From Sipunculus nudus (taxonomy: Eukaryota; Annelida; Sipuncula; Golfingiida; Sipunculidae): DNA of 64,000 bases. The notes below the pieces were generated by a model. That model was not told the origin of the DNA, did no database searches, and saw only the letters and a list, made by a program, of their open reading frames with translations. Each line of letters begins with the position of its first letter. Position 1 is the first letter of the stretch. A program made the translations under genes and the position numbers. Below, one piece after another: positions 35,420 to 46,005 of the stretch. The stretch is taken from the NCBI GenBank assembly GCA_026874595.1, contig CM049320.1, positions 12,177,964 through 12,241,963 on the forward strand, in the 5' to 3' direction.

Positions 35420-35880
35420 TTTTAGAAGAAGCTGGGAAATATGAGAATTCCCATTCTTCCCAGGAAAACCAGAATTCTCAATTGTCCCAGGTAAAATGAG
35501 AATCAAGTGATGTATGAAATGAATCCATTTCTTCCTGGGGAAAAACAAGATTCCTGGAAATTCTTGATCTTCCCAGATTCTCATTCTTATCTCAACATAT
35601 ATATGTCAAGGCTCAGATAATGATCACGACAGATCTTAGATCTGGCCAGCCTGGATTGTGATCACAGTTTAGGCCAGCCTGAACTGCGATCACGATTTGG
35701 GCTGAACAGATCTAAGGTCCGTCAAGATCACAGTCTGGCCCTTTACATATATATGTAGAGGGAAGAATCAAGAATTTTCCAAGAAGAATAAGAATTCTTA
35801 ATTTTCCTGGGAAGAATGGGAATCAATTCATACTATCACTTGATTCTAATTTTTCCAGGGACAATCAAGATTTCTGATTT
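35420..35880. repeat. GAGAATTC-type repeat split by a palindromic insert
   Basis: Two arms (35420-35600 and 35755-35880) are built from CCCATTCTTCCCAGG, GAGAATTC and TTCCTGGGAA words. Between them lies a different, GATCACG-rich block bounded by CATATATATG palindromes on both sides. Confidence 0.6.
35605..35752. mobile_element. Small palindromic insert (~150 bp)
   Basis: Its left half (TGATCACGACAGATCTTAGA, then GGCCAGCC) is an imperfect inverted copy of its right half (GCTGAACAGATCTAAGG, then CAAGATCACAG). A third internal GATCACG lies near 35692. The unit could fold into a long hairpin. The edges coincide with ACATATATATGT on both sides. Confidence 0.45.
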
Positions 35881-36189
35881 TTTCTGCTCATTATTTTCTG
35901 ACAGCTTGATTATCAAGATTCTGTCTTAGCTATTGTTATAATAATTAAACCAAAAAAAGAAACTTTTAATGCATATATATCACATATCTTAACTTGAAAT
36001 TGTAAGCTTCAGTCCTATTTTATTCACATATTAATTCATTTTATGCAATTGTATACTTGTTATTTTAACTACTTGAACAGTTCAGAATCAATGTGAATAA
36101 AAGAAATAAAATCAAAGATTTTTTTCTTAAAAAGAAGAAAGAAAACATAAAAAAAATTTTGAAAAGTAAAGGGTTTAAAGTTGCCATAA

Positions 36190-36305
36190 ATGATTCCTGA
36201 TTTTCGTTGGGGAAAATGAGAATGCTCAATTTTCCAGGGACAGACTGGAATTCTCATTTTTCCTGGGAAGATTCTGGATCTTCCAAGATTCTCATTCATA
36301 TATAT
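36190..36305. repeat. GAGAATTC-type repeat fragment
   Basis: AAATGAGAATGCTCAATTTTCC, GGAATTCTCATTTTTCC and GATTCTGGATCTTCC belong to the same repeat as 35420-35880. Confidence 0.6.
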
Positions 36306-36315
36306 ACATATATAT

Positions 36316-36420
36316 ATATTGATCATGACAAGTTTTAGCATTTGCTGAAGACTGGTGGCTCCACCCGTAATTTTGTGGTTTTTCCTCAGTTTTCGAAACT
36401 GACAAAAGTATAGTGTCCTA
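36316..36420 (+). mobile_element. Fragment of a family A unit
   Basis: ATATTGATCATGACAAGTTTTAG, then GAAGACTGGTGGCTCCACCC, corresponds to the last third of an A unit with a decayed palindrome. It directly follows a TA-rich run. Confidence 0.6.
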
Positions 36421-36939
36421 AAATCTGGTGCCGTTGTTAATCATGTATTGTTTCATCAGTTCAGAAGACTTGCCCCTCTGTTCTTGAGACTAGCTGTCTG
36501 AGCAATCATATCAGTTTCTCAGCTGTGTTTTCATCTAGTGTCCCCTGTGGATTACAAACCTATCACTAACTTACCATCCAGGGATATCCACATATTCTGT
36601 TACCAATTATGTGTTTACTTTATCTTTTGTCTTTTCGCTGCAGATTAGGCTAATTTGGTTTAGATTGCATTTAAATAAATCTTGAAGGAAAGGGCCAGTT
36701 TGTATAGTCTCTTCATGAAACTTTCTGCTGCTTAAAACATGTTTAATAAATAACATTTGTCTATAAGAGTTGTGATTAAAATTTTCTCCTAACTGCATGG
36801 ACCTGAAGAGCATAAATGAAATGTCTTGATCATTTAATTTCAATTCTTTTAATTTCCAGTGCAGCAAAGTTTTCAAGATTCTACAGAGCCCCTAATTAAC
36901 TTTTGTGATTTCATAACATATAGTTCTCCCACTGCCAGT

Positions 36940-37380
36940 TTATAGCCTCAAAATCAGCAAACCCTTTGCAGTGCCTCCTTGTGGCAACACACATTAACTG
37001 AGCACCTAACGGACTCAGGCTAAACTGCAGGGGACTCAGAGGTGTGGTGGGACCCAAGATATGCAGCATTCAATTCCCAATAACATGTTAACATCAACTG
37101 GTGACCACAGACCAGACCTCCAGCTATGGAACACACAGCTCCATTGTCTTGTGGACATCATAGGAGGGAAGAAGGTTAAGGGAGTAAACCCCAGTAGAAA
37201 ATCTTGCTTGGAGCCCTTAGGGCAGAGACCGTCATCCTGGGAAATGCTGGCAGCTCCTCCATCCAGGCCCATCACCAGCCGTCCTGACCTTGGATTACCA
37301 TTGGATTGGATGTGCCAGGATGAGAGAGTGAGGCTGACTCGGAACAAATCTCTTTCACTCTAATCCATGTCACGCTCAAG
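36940..37380. other. GC-richer island with overlapping open frames
   Basis: Both strands stay open for about 100 codons: minus 37036-37347, plus 37061-37363. Composition is clearly richer in G and C than on either side. Neither translation has a domain or signal I recognise. Open frames on both strands at once are usual in GC-rich DNA, since stop codons are AT-rich. It could be an exon, a repeat fragment or a regulatory island. Confidence 0.3.
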
Positions 37381-37454
37381 TCATGACATCGTCTCTCATT
37401 AAACCTAACAAGAAACACAGGATGCAAAAAAGCCAGAGCTACCAGCACCCTGAC

Positions 37455-37530
37455 GGGGCCTTGATAAAATTTCATCCAAATCTGTTCAGAACTTTTTGTG
37501 TAAAATTGTGTAGAGACAGACCAAATAACC
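37455..37530 (+). mobile_element. Possible LINE (RTE-like) 3' tail fragment
   Basis: AAATTTCATCCAAATCTG, then TTCAGAACTTTTTGTGTAAAA, then GACAGACCAAATAACCAA resembles the well-known 3' tail of RTE-type LINEs (AAATTTCATCCAAATCCGTTCA, then a GACAGAC run). No reverse transcriptase is present. Confidence 0.35.
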
Positions 37531-37654
37531 AAGGATAACACATGATATTTCTCATTATTTTGCAGTGGTTTATAACTATAGATTCCTGTTCATGTTTCTT
37601 ATTCTTACATTCATAAGACCACATGTATTTTGTAGATCCATTCATGAATACAAA

Positions 37655-37690
37655 ATCCTCAGCTAAATGTCATGACCCTTGGGTCAATCC
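37655..37690 (+). mobile_element. Isolated family A/B 3' terminus remnant
   Basis: CCTCAGCTAAATGTCATGACCCTTGGGTCA matches the 3' end consensus CAGCTGAGCGTCATGACCCATGGGTCA with several substitutions. The rest of the element is not recognisable. Confidence 0.5.
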
Positions 37691-38884
37691 ATATTTGTTC
37701 TAGAAAATGAAATATGTTTTCATGATCTTGTATTATGCAGTACTTCACTTAAGTATTTGCATTGGGTGATTTTTCCATAAAAAAAATTCCATGTACAGTC
37801 TCAAGCATTAACTGTCTCAAGTCCAAACCATGAAGAGAAAATGGTATGATTAAAGGATGTAAAGTCCTTGTAGGACTGGTAGCTTTTGTCTGCTTGGCAG
37901 TGTAGTGACACGCCAGTTGTTATAGTGCTTGCATAGATAACACAATAGGAAACTGGTTGTCATTCTTGGCAGCTTTAATGTGCTCCTTTCATGCCTCTTT
38001 GTCATATGGTAAAGAGGACATCTACTCTGGTCATGTGTGTTTCAGATAAAAACAGTAAGGATAGGTGAAAATGATGCTGGAGAACTCGGCCAACATGGCA
38101 GTCAGTGGCCGAACATGCAATCTGACAACAAAACCTCATGAAGAATTCATTTGATTATTGCAAAAATGCAGGCAAATTTGGCATAGAAGAATTCAGCTTT
38201 CGTGTTTCATGCCAAAAGTGCCATCCAGAAAATATTGGCTGCAAAGCCATGTTTTCATGGCATGCAAGAGAGTTTCACCAGAGGCTGCCATAGAAACTCA
38301 GCCGGAAATAAACAGTACTGCTTGTGTTGCCAAAATAGCAAGAATGGAGTCGATATTGTCATTCGCATGTGAGAATTCAAATGATGCAAGACAACCAGTA
38401 AGACTATAGCGTGTGGGTAACCTTCCCTGTAATCTCGTCATGTTCGGGATATTGATCCATTTAATGGAGTCACTCGTGCAGACGTGGGATTGTTATGTCA
38501 TCATCAACTTTAAGCCAGTTATCAATAATCACTCTCTGAAATGCCATCTGCTGTTTGATGTAAAAAGTTTTGTGTAGAGTTTGGAACTTTAAATGTAAAC
38601 CGTTTTTCATCCTCCTAAACAGAACTTGAGTCATGTGATTTAGCGGTGATTTAAATAAGACTGGTTTCAGACAGGTTCTGAGTGCTTTGCCATAATCTTG
38701 TCTGCCTGACTTTGAGTGGGATTACTGAAAATCAACACCAGGGGGCCCTGGGCTCTTGAAAGATATATATGACATATCAATATTTGTTATTTTATCAGAC
38801 GCTAAACTCTCCAACCCATTAAAATATTAAAAATTGCTTTTATTATCATTATTGCAAGTATTATTCTTCAGTTAAAAATTTGTT
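37691..38884. other. Sequence between elements, no gene supported
   Basis: The 83-codon plus frame at 38158-38409 has no recognisable domain. A CCAGGGGGCCCTGG palindrome lies near 38736-38749. Confidence 0.4.
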
Positions 38885-39935
38885 TTCAGCCGGACGCCGC
38901 CGCAGCGTAGGTGTCCTGAGAACTCCTCCGTAACCGCTGGGCGGAATTTTATGAAACCCAAGATTATGTTCGGGTCACATGTGAATTGCTGTGCCCCAAT
39001 TTTGTTTTGACCTCTGATCTTTCCTCTGTGCTCTGCGTCCATCTGTGCGTCTGTTTTGACACATTAACCCACATATCTCGGGAACCGTTTGACAGATCCG
39101 GAAAAAAATTTTGCACAAATGTAACCCTTGGATAGCTTTATAACATATATCAAAAATGGTGGCGCCACCTGCAACCATTTTTGCACGGTGTCCATCTGTT
39201 TATCTGCCTTGGGATAAAAATCACTCGTATCTCTGCATTGGTTTGACTTATCCACCTGAAATTTGCATGTGTATACATCCTGGACAGCTTTCTTGATTTT
39301 ATGATAGGTGGCGCCACCTACATTCAGGTTTACGCTGCAGACATCCAAGCTCATATGTCGGGAACTGTTTGACCTTTTGGGCCAAAATTTTGCATGGGTA
39401 TAGATCTCACATAGCTCTTTATCATACACAAAACTGGTGGCGCCACCTGCAACCATTTTTGCACAGCGTCCGTCTGTTTGTCTGATGTGGGATAAAATCA
39501 CAATTTTGCAGGTTTATACATCTTGGATAGCTTTCTTGATTTTATTACAGGTGGCTCCACTTACCTTCACATTTACCCTGCAGACATCCAAGCTCATATC
39601 TCTGGAACCGTTTGGCCGATTGGGCCAAAATTTTGCAAGTGTATAGATCTCACATTGCTCTTTATTATATGGGTCCATCTGTTTGTTTGCCGTGGGATAA
39701 AATTACTCATATCTTGACAGTGGTTTGACTTTTTTGCATTTGTATACAATTTGATAGCTTTCTGGATTTTGTGGTAGGTGGCACAACCTACATACACATT
39801 TCGGCTGCAGACATCCATGCTAATATGCAACACACCTCACTCTATTTCCCCTTGTTACTCAATCCATGCCTCACTTCACCCGTCCCACTCTGATTTCGGC
39901 GGATACACGTAGCTTGTCGACTACCCGTATTCTAG
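38885..39935 (+). mobile_element. Family D element, copy 2 (5' truncated)
   Basis: It shares the CCG-rich start, the TCGGGTCACATGTGAA and CATATCTCGGGAACCGTTTGA blocks and paired GGTGGCGCCACC palindromes (39158, 39307, 39436) with copy 1. It ends GGCGGATACACGTAGC, then GTCGACTACCCGTATTCTAG. The hairpin that starts copy 1 is absent, so the 5' end is lost. Copy 2 keeps the right stem arm GACTAC and copy 1 keeps the left arm GTAGTC. Together they show the ancestral 6-bp stem ahead of CTAG. Non-coding. Confidence 0.7.
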
Positions 39936-40608
39936 TTTAAGCTTTATTAAACAGGCCAAGTTCAATGTGTCCTAACTTGACAGTGCAGCGTGCTCTCAAT
40001 TGTCTCTTGGTCCAGCACAGTGTGAACGCGAGTTACAATGTAGCCCGCTCCAAAGATTTACCATCGGTAAAAGTCCGTTCTACATTTGTGCTTCCAACAT
40101 GTGTAAACAGAATTGGAGTGCGCTATATAGATATAGTTAACAGCTCATAGATAAACAAGCTTGTGCCTATATCACAGAGGCATTATCAGAAATTTTCCTA
40201 ACAAGAATAACCTTGAGTACATAAATATGTACACTGGGTAAGCTGGAAATCTCACTCATTTTATAGAAAAGGTAATGAAATAGCTAGACTTAAGTCAAAC
40301 TTAAGGAACTGACGCAATTATAGCAGTATGAATCCTGATCATGAACAGAGTCACCTCTAGTTTGTTGTATATCATCTTCCTATAAAAAAAACTGGAACTA
40401 GGGCTGCCATCTAGTTGGGCAATTTCCAAGTTCAAGACAACAAGGTGAGGCAGAGATTAAATGCAAGATTCATTAAAATTTCCAGAGGAACCAGGTAAAA
40501 TTTTGCATGGGCTGATGGTCCATGCTCTCTGAGTGGTTTAGTTGTGGGTTGGTCAGAATATTTGCTTGATCAGTTTGCAATAAATTTCCATAGTTTATTG
40601 TACCAGTT
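39936..40608. other. Sequence between repeats, no feature recognised
   Basis: No gene supported. The 61-codon frame at 39965-40150 lacks any motif. Confidence 0.45.
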
Positions 40609-40914
40609 GCTAGAATTGACATACATCTCAGGTAGATAGGAAGCTAGAATTGACATACATCTCAGGTAGATAGGAAGCTAGAATTGACATACATCTTAGG
40701 TAGATAGGAAGCGAGAATTGACATACATCTTAGGTAGATAGGAAGCTAGAATTGACATACATCTCAGGTAGATAGGAAGCTAGAATTGACATACATCTCA
40801 GGTAGATAGGAAGCTAGAATTGACATACATCTCAGGTAGATAGGAAGCTAGAATTGACATACATCTCAGGTAGATAGGAAGCTAGAATTGACATACATCT
40901 CAGGTAGATAGGAA
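40609..40914. repeat. 34-bp tandem repeat, nine units
   Basis: Nine head-to-tail copies occupy exactly 306 bp. Each joins GCTAGAATTGACATACATCT and CAGGTAGATAGGAA. Two successive units have TTAGG for TCAGG, and one starts GCGAG. There are no spacers, so this is a minisatellite and not a CRISPR array. High identity suggests recent expansion. Confidence 0.97.
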
Positions 40915-42021
40915 GGTTTAATAATATGTCCACCTTGCATGTGTGTCTGGCCAATTATCATGATTAATTGATCAATATGTTACTGAATATTTAGCAGGAA
41001 TAACAGAAGAAAAAAGCAGACTGGTGATGAATGTTTCAATTCAGATGTTAGGGCTGATAGCTGCCTCGGTTAATCGGTTAATCCATTGTCCTTTTCATGA
41101 TGGGCAGATGAGAAAGTAAAAAAAAATAACATTGCTTTTATTGACTTTCCTGCCCTTTGTAAATTTCCTACACTGTATTTTTTTCTGCGGTACTTCTGAT
41201 GAATTAGAGATTCATATCTTGGAAATCCTCAATTGCCAATACACTGAAAATTCTACAGTTATCTAAAAGTCTTTGAAAATACTAAAAAATCATGCAGAAT
41301 TAATGATGTTCTTGCCAGTGCTGTGTAAAGAACTTAATTAGGTTCTGGTTGCTGGATCTGAAATCTTTACTACCTTGGATATACCTTTGTTAAAAGTATA
41401 TTATACATGCAAACACTCTTAGCTCCCATCCCATTCGAGAAACTTAATTGCATGAGCAATAATGGCCTCATGAGCTATAACTTCCACACAAATTCAGACA
41501 TTGAACCCTAGTTAGAGACACTTACTTTGTTGGGGGTGTCTCGACCTCTGAGGGATATGACTTGGACTTCATACGGACGTGACCAAACTACAACACTGAT
41601 ATATAATTTTGGAAATTAAGCACATGATATTTAGATCACATCAATTCTTTACCAGGTAAAATCAACACGTGTTGAATCTTCGGTACATGTGATGAATTTA
41701 ATCCTGTTGACTGCTTCCCCTCTCACTCAAGGTTTTACTCATTCTTTACTCATACATTTTCCTGAAAGAAAAGCAAAGTACTCTTTTGATTATTTATTCT
41801 AGCTCTCAGTTGCTGCTGTGGCAGTTTTCAGTGTACATCTGTATGACGATTAATACCATAAGAAGAGCTTATGTTAAAAAAAAAGAATACAAATCTCATG
41901 TGCTATTCAATAAATACTCAGAAAGAAGACACCTTGATGTAATAAATATATGCAGTCAGAATTTAAGCAATGTATCAGCTGGGGACTTGTGTATTAATGA
42001 GCAGTCATTCTACTACATTAT
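40915..42021. other. Sequence between repeats, no gene recognised
   Basis: TAGGGCTGATAGC and CGGTTAATCGGTTAATCC near 41048-41085 resemble the end of a hAT MITE, but I could not find the other end or a duplication. Otherwise unremarkable. Confidence 0.4.
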
Positions 42022-42560
42022 AGCAAATCTGTGAGCTTATGTGATGGCGCTGCGTCGGCCGTCTGCTGTCCAGGGCTGGCCTGTCCACCATCCATGGCTG
42101 TAAGTCAGAAACCGTCAGAGATAGCAGCTGCAAATTATATGTAAGAATTAGTCATATGTAAAACTTGGTGCCCTAGAGCTTATTATTGGGTATTTGCATT
42201 AATTTGGATTTTATGGAGAAAAAGCTTAAAAACCTTTAAAAATCTTCTTCTCCTAAATAGTCCAGCCAAATTGTCCAATATTTCACAGAAATGTTCCCTG
42301 GAACAATCTCTCTCAAGTTTCTGTGAATGGTTTCAGTTCAGTGATTTTTGGCTGAGTTACAGGAATAACTTGGTCATCTGCCAAGAGGTCACTCAGTACA
42401 ACCAAGTGGGGTCCAGAAATCACCATGGCAACTGACCTGGCTCTGTCTGGTGTCTAGACAAGGTGTCTAGACTTCTAGACACATTGTCTAGACGCAGAAT
42501 GCCTAGATAAGAACTATTGGAAAAATATCTTTCAACTGTTTGAAAAAAAACCCGGGTTTG
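42022..42560 (+). mobile_element. Family E fragment 1
   Basis: AGCAAATCTGTGAGCTTATG, then GATGGCGCTGCGTCGGCCGTC, is the same start as at 63887. CAGGGCTGGCCTGTCC and ATGGCTGTAAGTCAGAAACC also match. The later part (TGGAGAAAAAGCTTAAAAACC, CTTCTTCTCC) is shared with 42568-42800. It contains the GTCTAGAC cluster. No 3' end recognised. Confidence 0.6.
42452..42493. promoter_or_regulatory. Cluster of three GTCTAGAC palindromes
   Basis: Perfect GTCTAGAC occurs at 42452-42459, 42465-42472 and 42486-42493, with a partial copy, TCTAGAC, at 42474-42480. GTCTAGAC is the classical Smad-binding element. The cluster may instead be a simple-repeat accident inside a transposon. Confidence 0.35.
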
Positions 42561-42567
42561 CATTTTT

Positions 42568-42800
42568 AGCGAATCTGTGAGCTTATGCAATATTGTGGCT
42601 TTGTCTGTCTTCCGTCGTCTGTGGTGCGTCATAGCTATCTCAAAATGGGCAGGAGCTAGCATCACAGAATTTTTGGCAAAAATTTGTCTTCTAAAAAAAT
42701 TCTGTCGGATTTTGCTTATTTCTAGGCTAACTGCATTTTCTTAGATTTTATAGGGAAGAAGCTAAAAAAACATTAAAAAATGTTCTTCTCCAAAACCACA
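42568..42800 (+). mobile_element. Family E fragment 2
   Basis: It begins AGCGAATCTGTGAGCTTATG, then CTTCCGTCGTCTG, and continues with ATTTTATAGGGAAGAAGC and GTTCTTCTCCAAAACC as in fragment 1. It is preceded by five T residues, as are A and B elements. Confidence 0.6.
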
Positions 42801-43234
42801 CTGCCAATTGTCCGTTCATCTTTCCAAATAATCCACCTTGGCAAAAAAGAACGTTTCCAAAATATCCTGACATACATCCTAATTTTCATAATGTCCTAGT
42901 CCAAAACTTGCAGGTCTGAAACGTCCATTTCGTTGGAATATTAAAGAGTAAGGTAGATTTGCAGGACATAAGAGGATCAATATTAAATTTTAAAAAATAA
43001 ACCTCCATTTACTCGCAAAATTTGCAAAGGTTTGCATTAGGCCTGTAGGATTTATTGAAAGTTTTGTAAGGTATCCCTGTATTGCTCTCAAATGGTGAGT
43101 TATATGAAATAACCAGAAATAAAGGCCTGGTGGCTTTGCCTCTGATATATTTAAGCCATTATATATACTCTGGTGTTGTCATGTTGTCTGTAACACATAT
43201 AGTTAGCCAAAATGGAACTGATTTATAACATGGT
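42801..43234. other. Sequence between elements, no feature recognised
   Basis: AT-rich, without a bounded repeat or supported frame. Confidence 0.45.
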
Positions 43235-43573
43235 AATGGGGTACTTTTGAACAGGATTATTGTTACTTAAGGTAATTCCTGTATTTGCTTATCAGCGCCA
43301 TCTACTATTCAAACTTTGAACGATTTAGAAGTTTAAGGTATCTATCTTTTCGATTAAACATTAACATTAATCATATTGCAATGCAACCTAGTGAAGTTTT
43401 ATGTATTCCTGTTGGCTATCCACTCATATGTATAAGAATATACAAAGAAATTAAACAGTTTTAATGCCTTACTCAAACGTTATGTGTTTCACTAAATGTA
43501 CACAAGATGGCGCTGATAAGCAAAAGCGGGAGTTACCATAAATAACAATAACCTTGTTCAAAAGTACCCCATT
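43235..43573. mobile_element. MITE with ~68-bp terminal inverted repeats
   Basis: The left end AATGGGGTACTTTTGAACA is perfectly inverted at the right end (TGTTCAAAAGTACCCCATT). Similarity continues with a few mismatches to TTGCTTATCAGCGCCATCT (left) and AGATGGCGCTGATAAGCAA (right). About 200 bp of unrelated AT-rich DNA lies between. I see no clear target duplication. CCAAAAGTACCCC just beyond the right end repeats part of the terminus. Superfamily unknown. Confidence 0.8.
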
Positions 43574-43830
43574 CCAAAAGTACCCCAAAAGAGGATTGTT
43601 TTTTCAGTTTTGTTTGTCTGTCACTGAGGTGAATATCAAAATGTTTAGCTTCACATATCCTAAATATTCCAATATTCTGTGTTTTATTATTCTTTTTTTC
43701 TTTTTTTTTCAGGTAAGTGCCCGAAGTTGATGTGTCATCCCTCTTTTAGGCTGTGGCCATTCTACATTATTTGTGTCTGGAAGTGAAAATCCACACAAGA
43801 GAGTGATCAGTATGGACTCTAGAAGAGTAT

Positions 43831-44030
43831 GATGTGGCAGACAGGATAAAGTGATGTGGCAGACAGGAAAATGTGTTGTGGCACACAGGAGTGTGTGATG
43901 TGGCACACAGAGAGTGTGTGATGTGGCACACAGAAAAGTGTTATGTGGCACACAGTAGAATGTGATTTGGCACACAGGAATGTGTGATGTGGCACACAGG
44001 AGTATGTGATGTGGTACACAGAAAAGTGTG
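43831..44030. repeat. ~22-bp minisatellite
   Basis: About nine units built on GATGTGGCACACAGGAGTGT, with A/G and indel variants giving 21-23 bp. The minus-strand frames rich in VCHITL-like words come from this array. Confidence 0.9.
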
Positions 44031-45029
44031 ACTGTGCAAAATTGATGTCATCATAAGATCTCTGTATGACTCAAAACTTTTGTCCAGCAGGCTTAGTTAA
44101 GACATGAAATCGCCCCTAAAATTGTCAAGAATTCTTCCACTAAAAAGAGACTGTGCTCAGTACTTTTTCTGATGGTATTATCTGTCTGGATTCTGCAGAC
44201 CAAGTTTTCAAGGGACAATTTTAGTCAGTGTTCCTACAGGCCTCATTATTCATAAATCTGTAATATTCATGAAAATAGACTGGATCCTGTCACTATAAAT
44301 AAAACAACAAACTTTGATTCTATACATATGTATATTCATCCCTGAAAATAAATCAAACTCCTTTTCTTAAATTCTGTCGGTTGTGATATCTTTTTTGAGT
44401 GAATTCAAAGTTTCCTTTGCAAATCTGAGATGAGAGTTCCCCATATTCTTTGACTTTTTCCACTTTGTGACTTATTTCTTGACGTTCCTGTGGTGGAGAG
44501 AACTAAGTATCCAGTAGAGGTGACAGAAGAACACAGGTAGGTTGCTGAGGAATCCAGGTAAGGTTTGTTATACATGTTTTGTCCAAGATCTACGCTCTGA
44601 ACACAGAGCTTGACCTCCCAGCCGAGTGACCTTCTACTCACACGCTGTGAGAAATAGCAGGATTCTTCAGGTTTGGCAACACCCAGTCAGTTTGCACTGG
44701 ATAAAGTAAAACCTTATTGGCTCTGCGTATAAAAAAATCTGCAGAACTGGTAGAAGAATCTGATTGGCTTAGAGGGCGTGTAAACAAACACGGCTATGAG
44801 GGGCAAGCTCGTGCGGCACACAGTACAGGAAATATGCAGACAGTGGGGTATAACTGTCCTCAGGCAAGTCAGTATACAGGCTGTGTTGATAGCTGATGAT
44901 TGCATCGTTTGCATTCCAGTTTGGTGAAAAAGTGTAAAGTGACCGGTACATCAAAGAACATCCTTTTGTGCTGGTGATACTTGCAATGTGTTTGGTTAAA
45001 TATTATGCAGGGGGAATTCCACAGAGACA
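44031..45029. other. Sequence between repeats, no gene supported
   Basis: 44640-45000 is less AT-rich and holds ATTGGC at about 44716 and 44762 with TATAAAAA at about 44728, but in no convincing promoter arrangement. No exon is recognised. Confidence 0.35.
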
Positions 45030-45043
45030 GCACCGCCTAGTGG
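45030..45043 (-). promoter_or_regulatory. CTCF-like motif
   Basis: The minus strand reads CCACTAGGCGGTGC, close to the CTCF core with one unfavourable base. Motif match only. Confidence 0.25.
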
Positions 45044-45539
45044 CAAAACCTGAGCAGCAACTGCATTTTAATGCAACAGTTAGTGTAGCGAATATTTGAG
45101 TGTAGCATAGCCGCTGCTTACGGAGCGTATCCAAGATCATGATCAGGAAAAATCTATATGGTCTGTCATGGATATGGCAGCAGGTAAAGATTTCTCAGAA
45201 CCAAAGTCTTTGACTACAGTGAAGATTATACAGCAAGAGAATGGGTTTATATGGGTACAATTATTAGGTAAGTTTGAATCAGTGTGATCTACAACTGTGA
45301 CAATTCTCTCTAATTGAGGGAACCATGAAGAATACATTTGCCTGGGTAACGTGAAGATAGTAAGTAGACCTAGTCTGTAAGTCAGGACTTTAATTCAGGC
45401 TTCAGTTTATTTCACAAAGAGTCAAGCTAATAAAAGCCTCCACAGGTATTTCTTGAAGATGAACAGAGTCACCAGTGGTAGCCACAAAGGTTTCATTAAG
45501 GACCAAAGTGTGAGATCATTGGGGATGGGATCCTTTATC

Positions 45540-46005
45540 ATAGCCTCTGTCAGGACCACTATCAGAACCACTGTCAGAACCTGTCTGAACCTCAGTGAGA
45601 GCTTCTGCCAGAACATCAATCAGTCAAAGCCTGATTCAAGGCCTCAGTGAGGACCACAGTGAAAGCCACAAACATTTAAAAAAAGGCCTCAGTCAGGACC
45701 ACAATCAGAGAGCCATAATCAGGGCATTATTAAGGACCACAGCAACGGCCTCCACACTCAGAGCAATATTATCAATACATTATTCAGAACCACAGCAAGG
45801 GCCTCATTCAGTACCGCAATGAGAGCCTCAATTAGGACCCCAGTCAGGACCACACCCTGAGCCATATAATTAGGGCACCATTCAGAACCACAGCAAGAGC
45901 CTCATTCAGAACTACAGTGAGAGCCACAATTAGGACCTCAGTCAGGCAGGACAACACTCAGAGCCATAATCAGGACATCATTCAGGAACACAGCAAGGCC
46001 CCAGA
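45540..46005. repeat. Degenerate minisatellite of AGGACCACAGTCAG words
   Basis: Variants of TCAGGACCACAGTGAGAGCC recur more than 15 times with irregular 18-36 bp spacing. The 65- and 75-codon plus frames (SVRTTIRTTVRT-like) are encoded by it. A small relative, GAGGACCACAGTGATGG, lies near 55217. Confidence 0.85.

Noticed and set aside
40609-40914. CRISPR-like regular repeat array
   Set aside because: Units are head to tail with no spacers, and the context is an animal genome.
41048-41085. hAT terminus (TAGGGCTGATAGC, then CGGTTAATCGGTTAATCC)
   Set aside because: No partner end and no 8-bp duplication found within reach.
43831-44030. Cysteine/histidine-rich repeated peptide on minus strand (CVPHHT-like)
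   Set aside because: Encoded by the ~22-bp minisatellite. Adjacent overlapping frames show the same words, so no real zinc-binding protein is implied.
44714-44770. Promoter with TATAAAAA and two ATTGGC (inverted CCAAT) boxes
   Set aside because: The order is wrong (one box on each side of the TATA), and there is no downstream exon.
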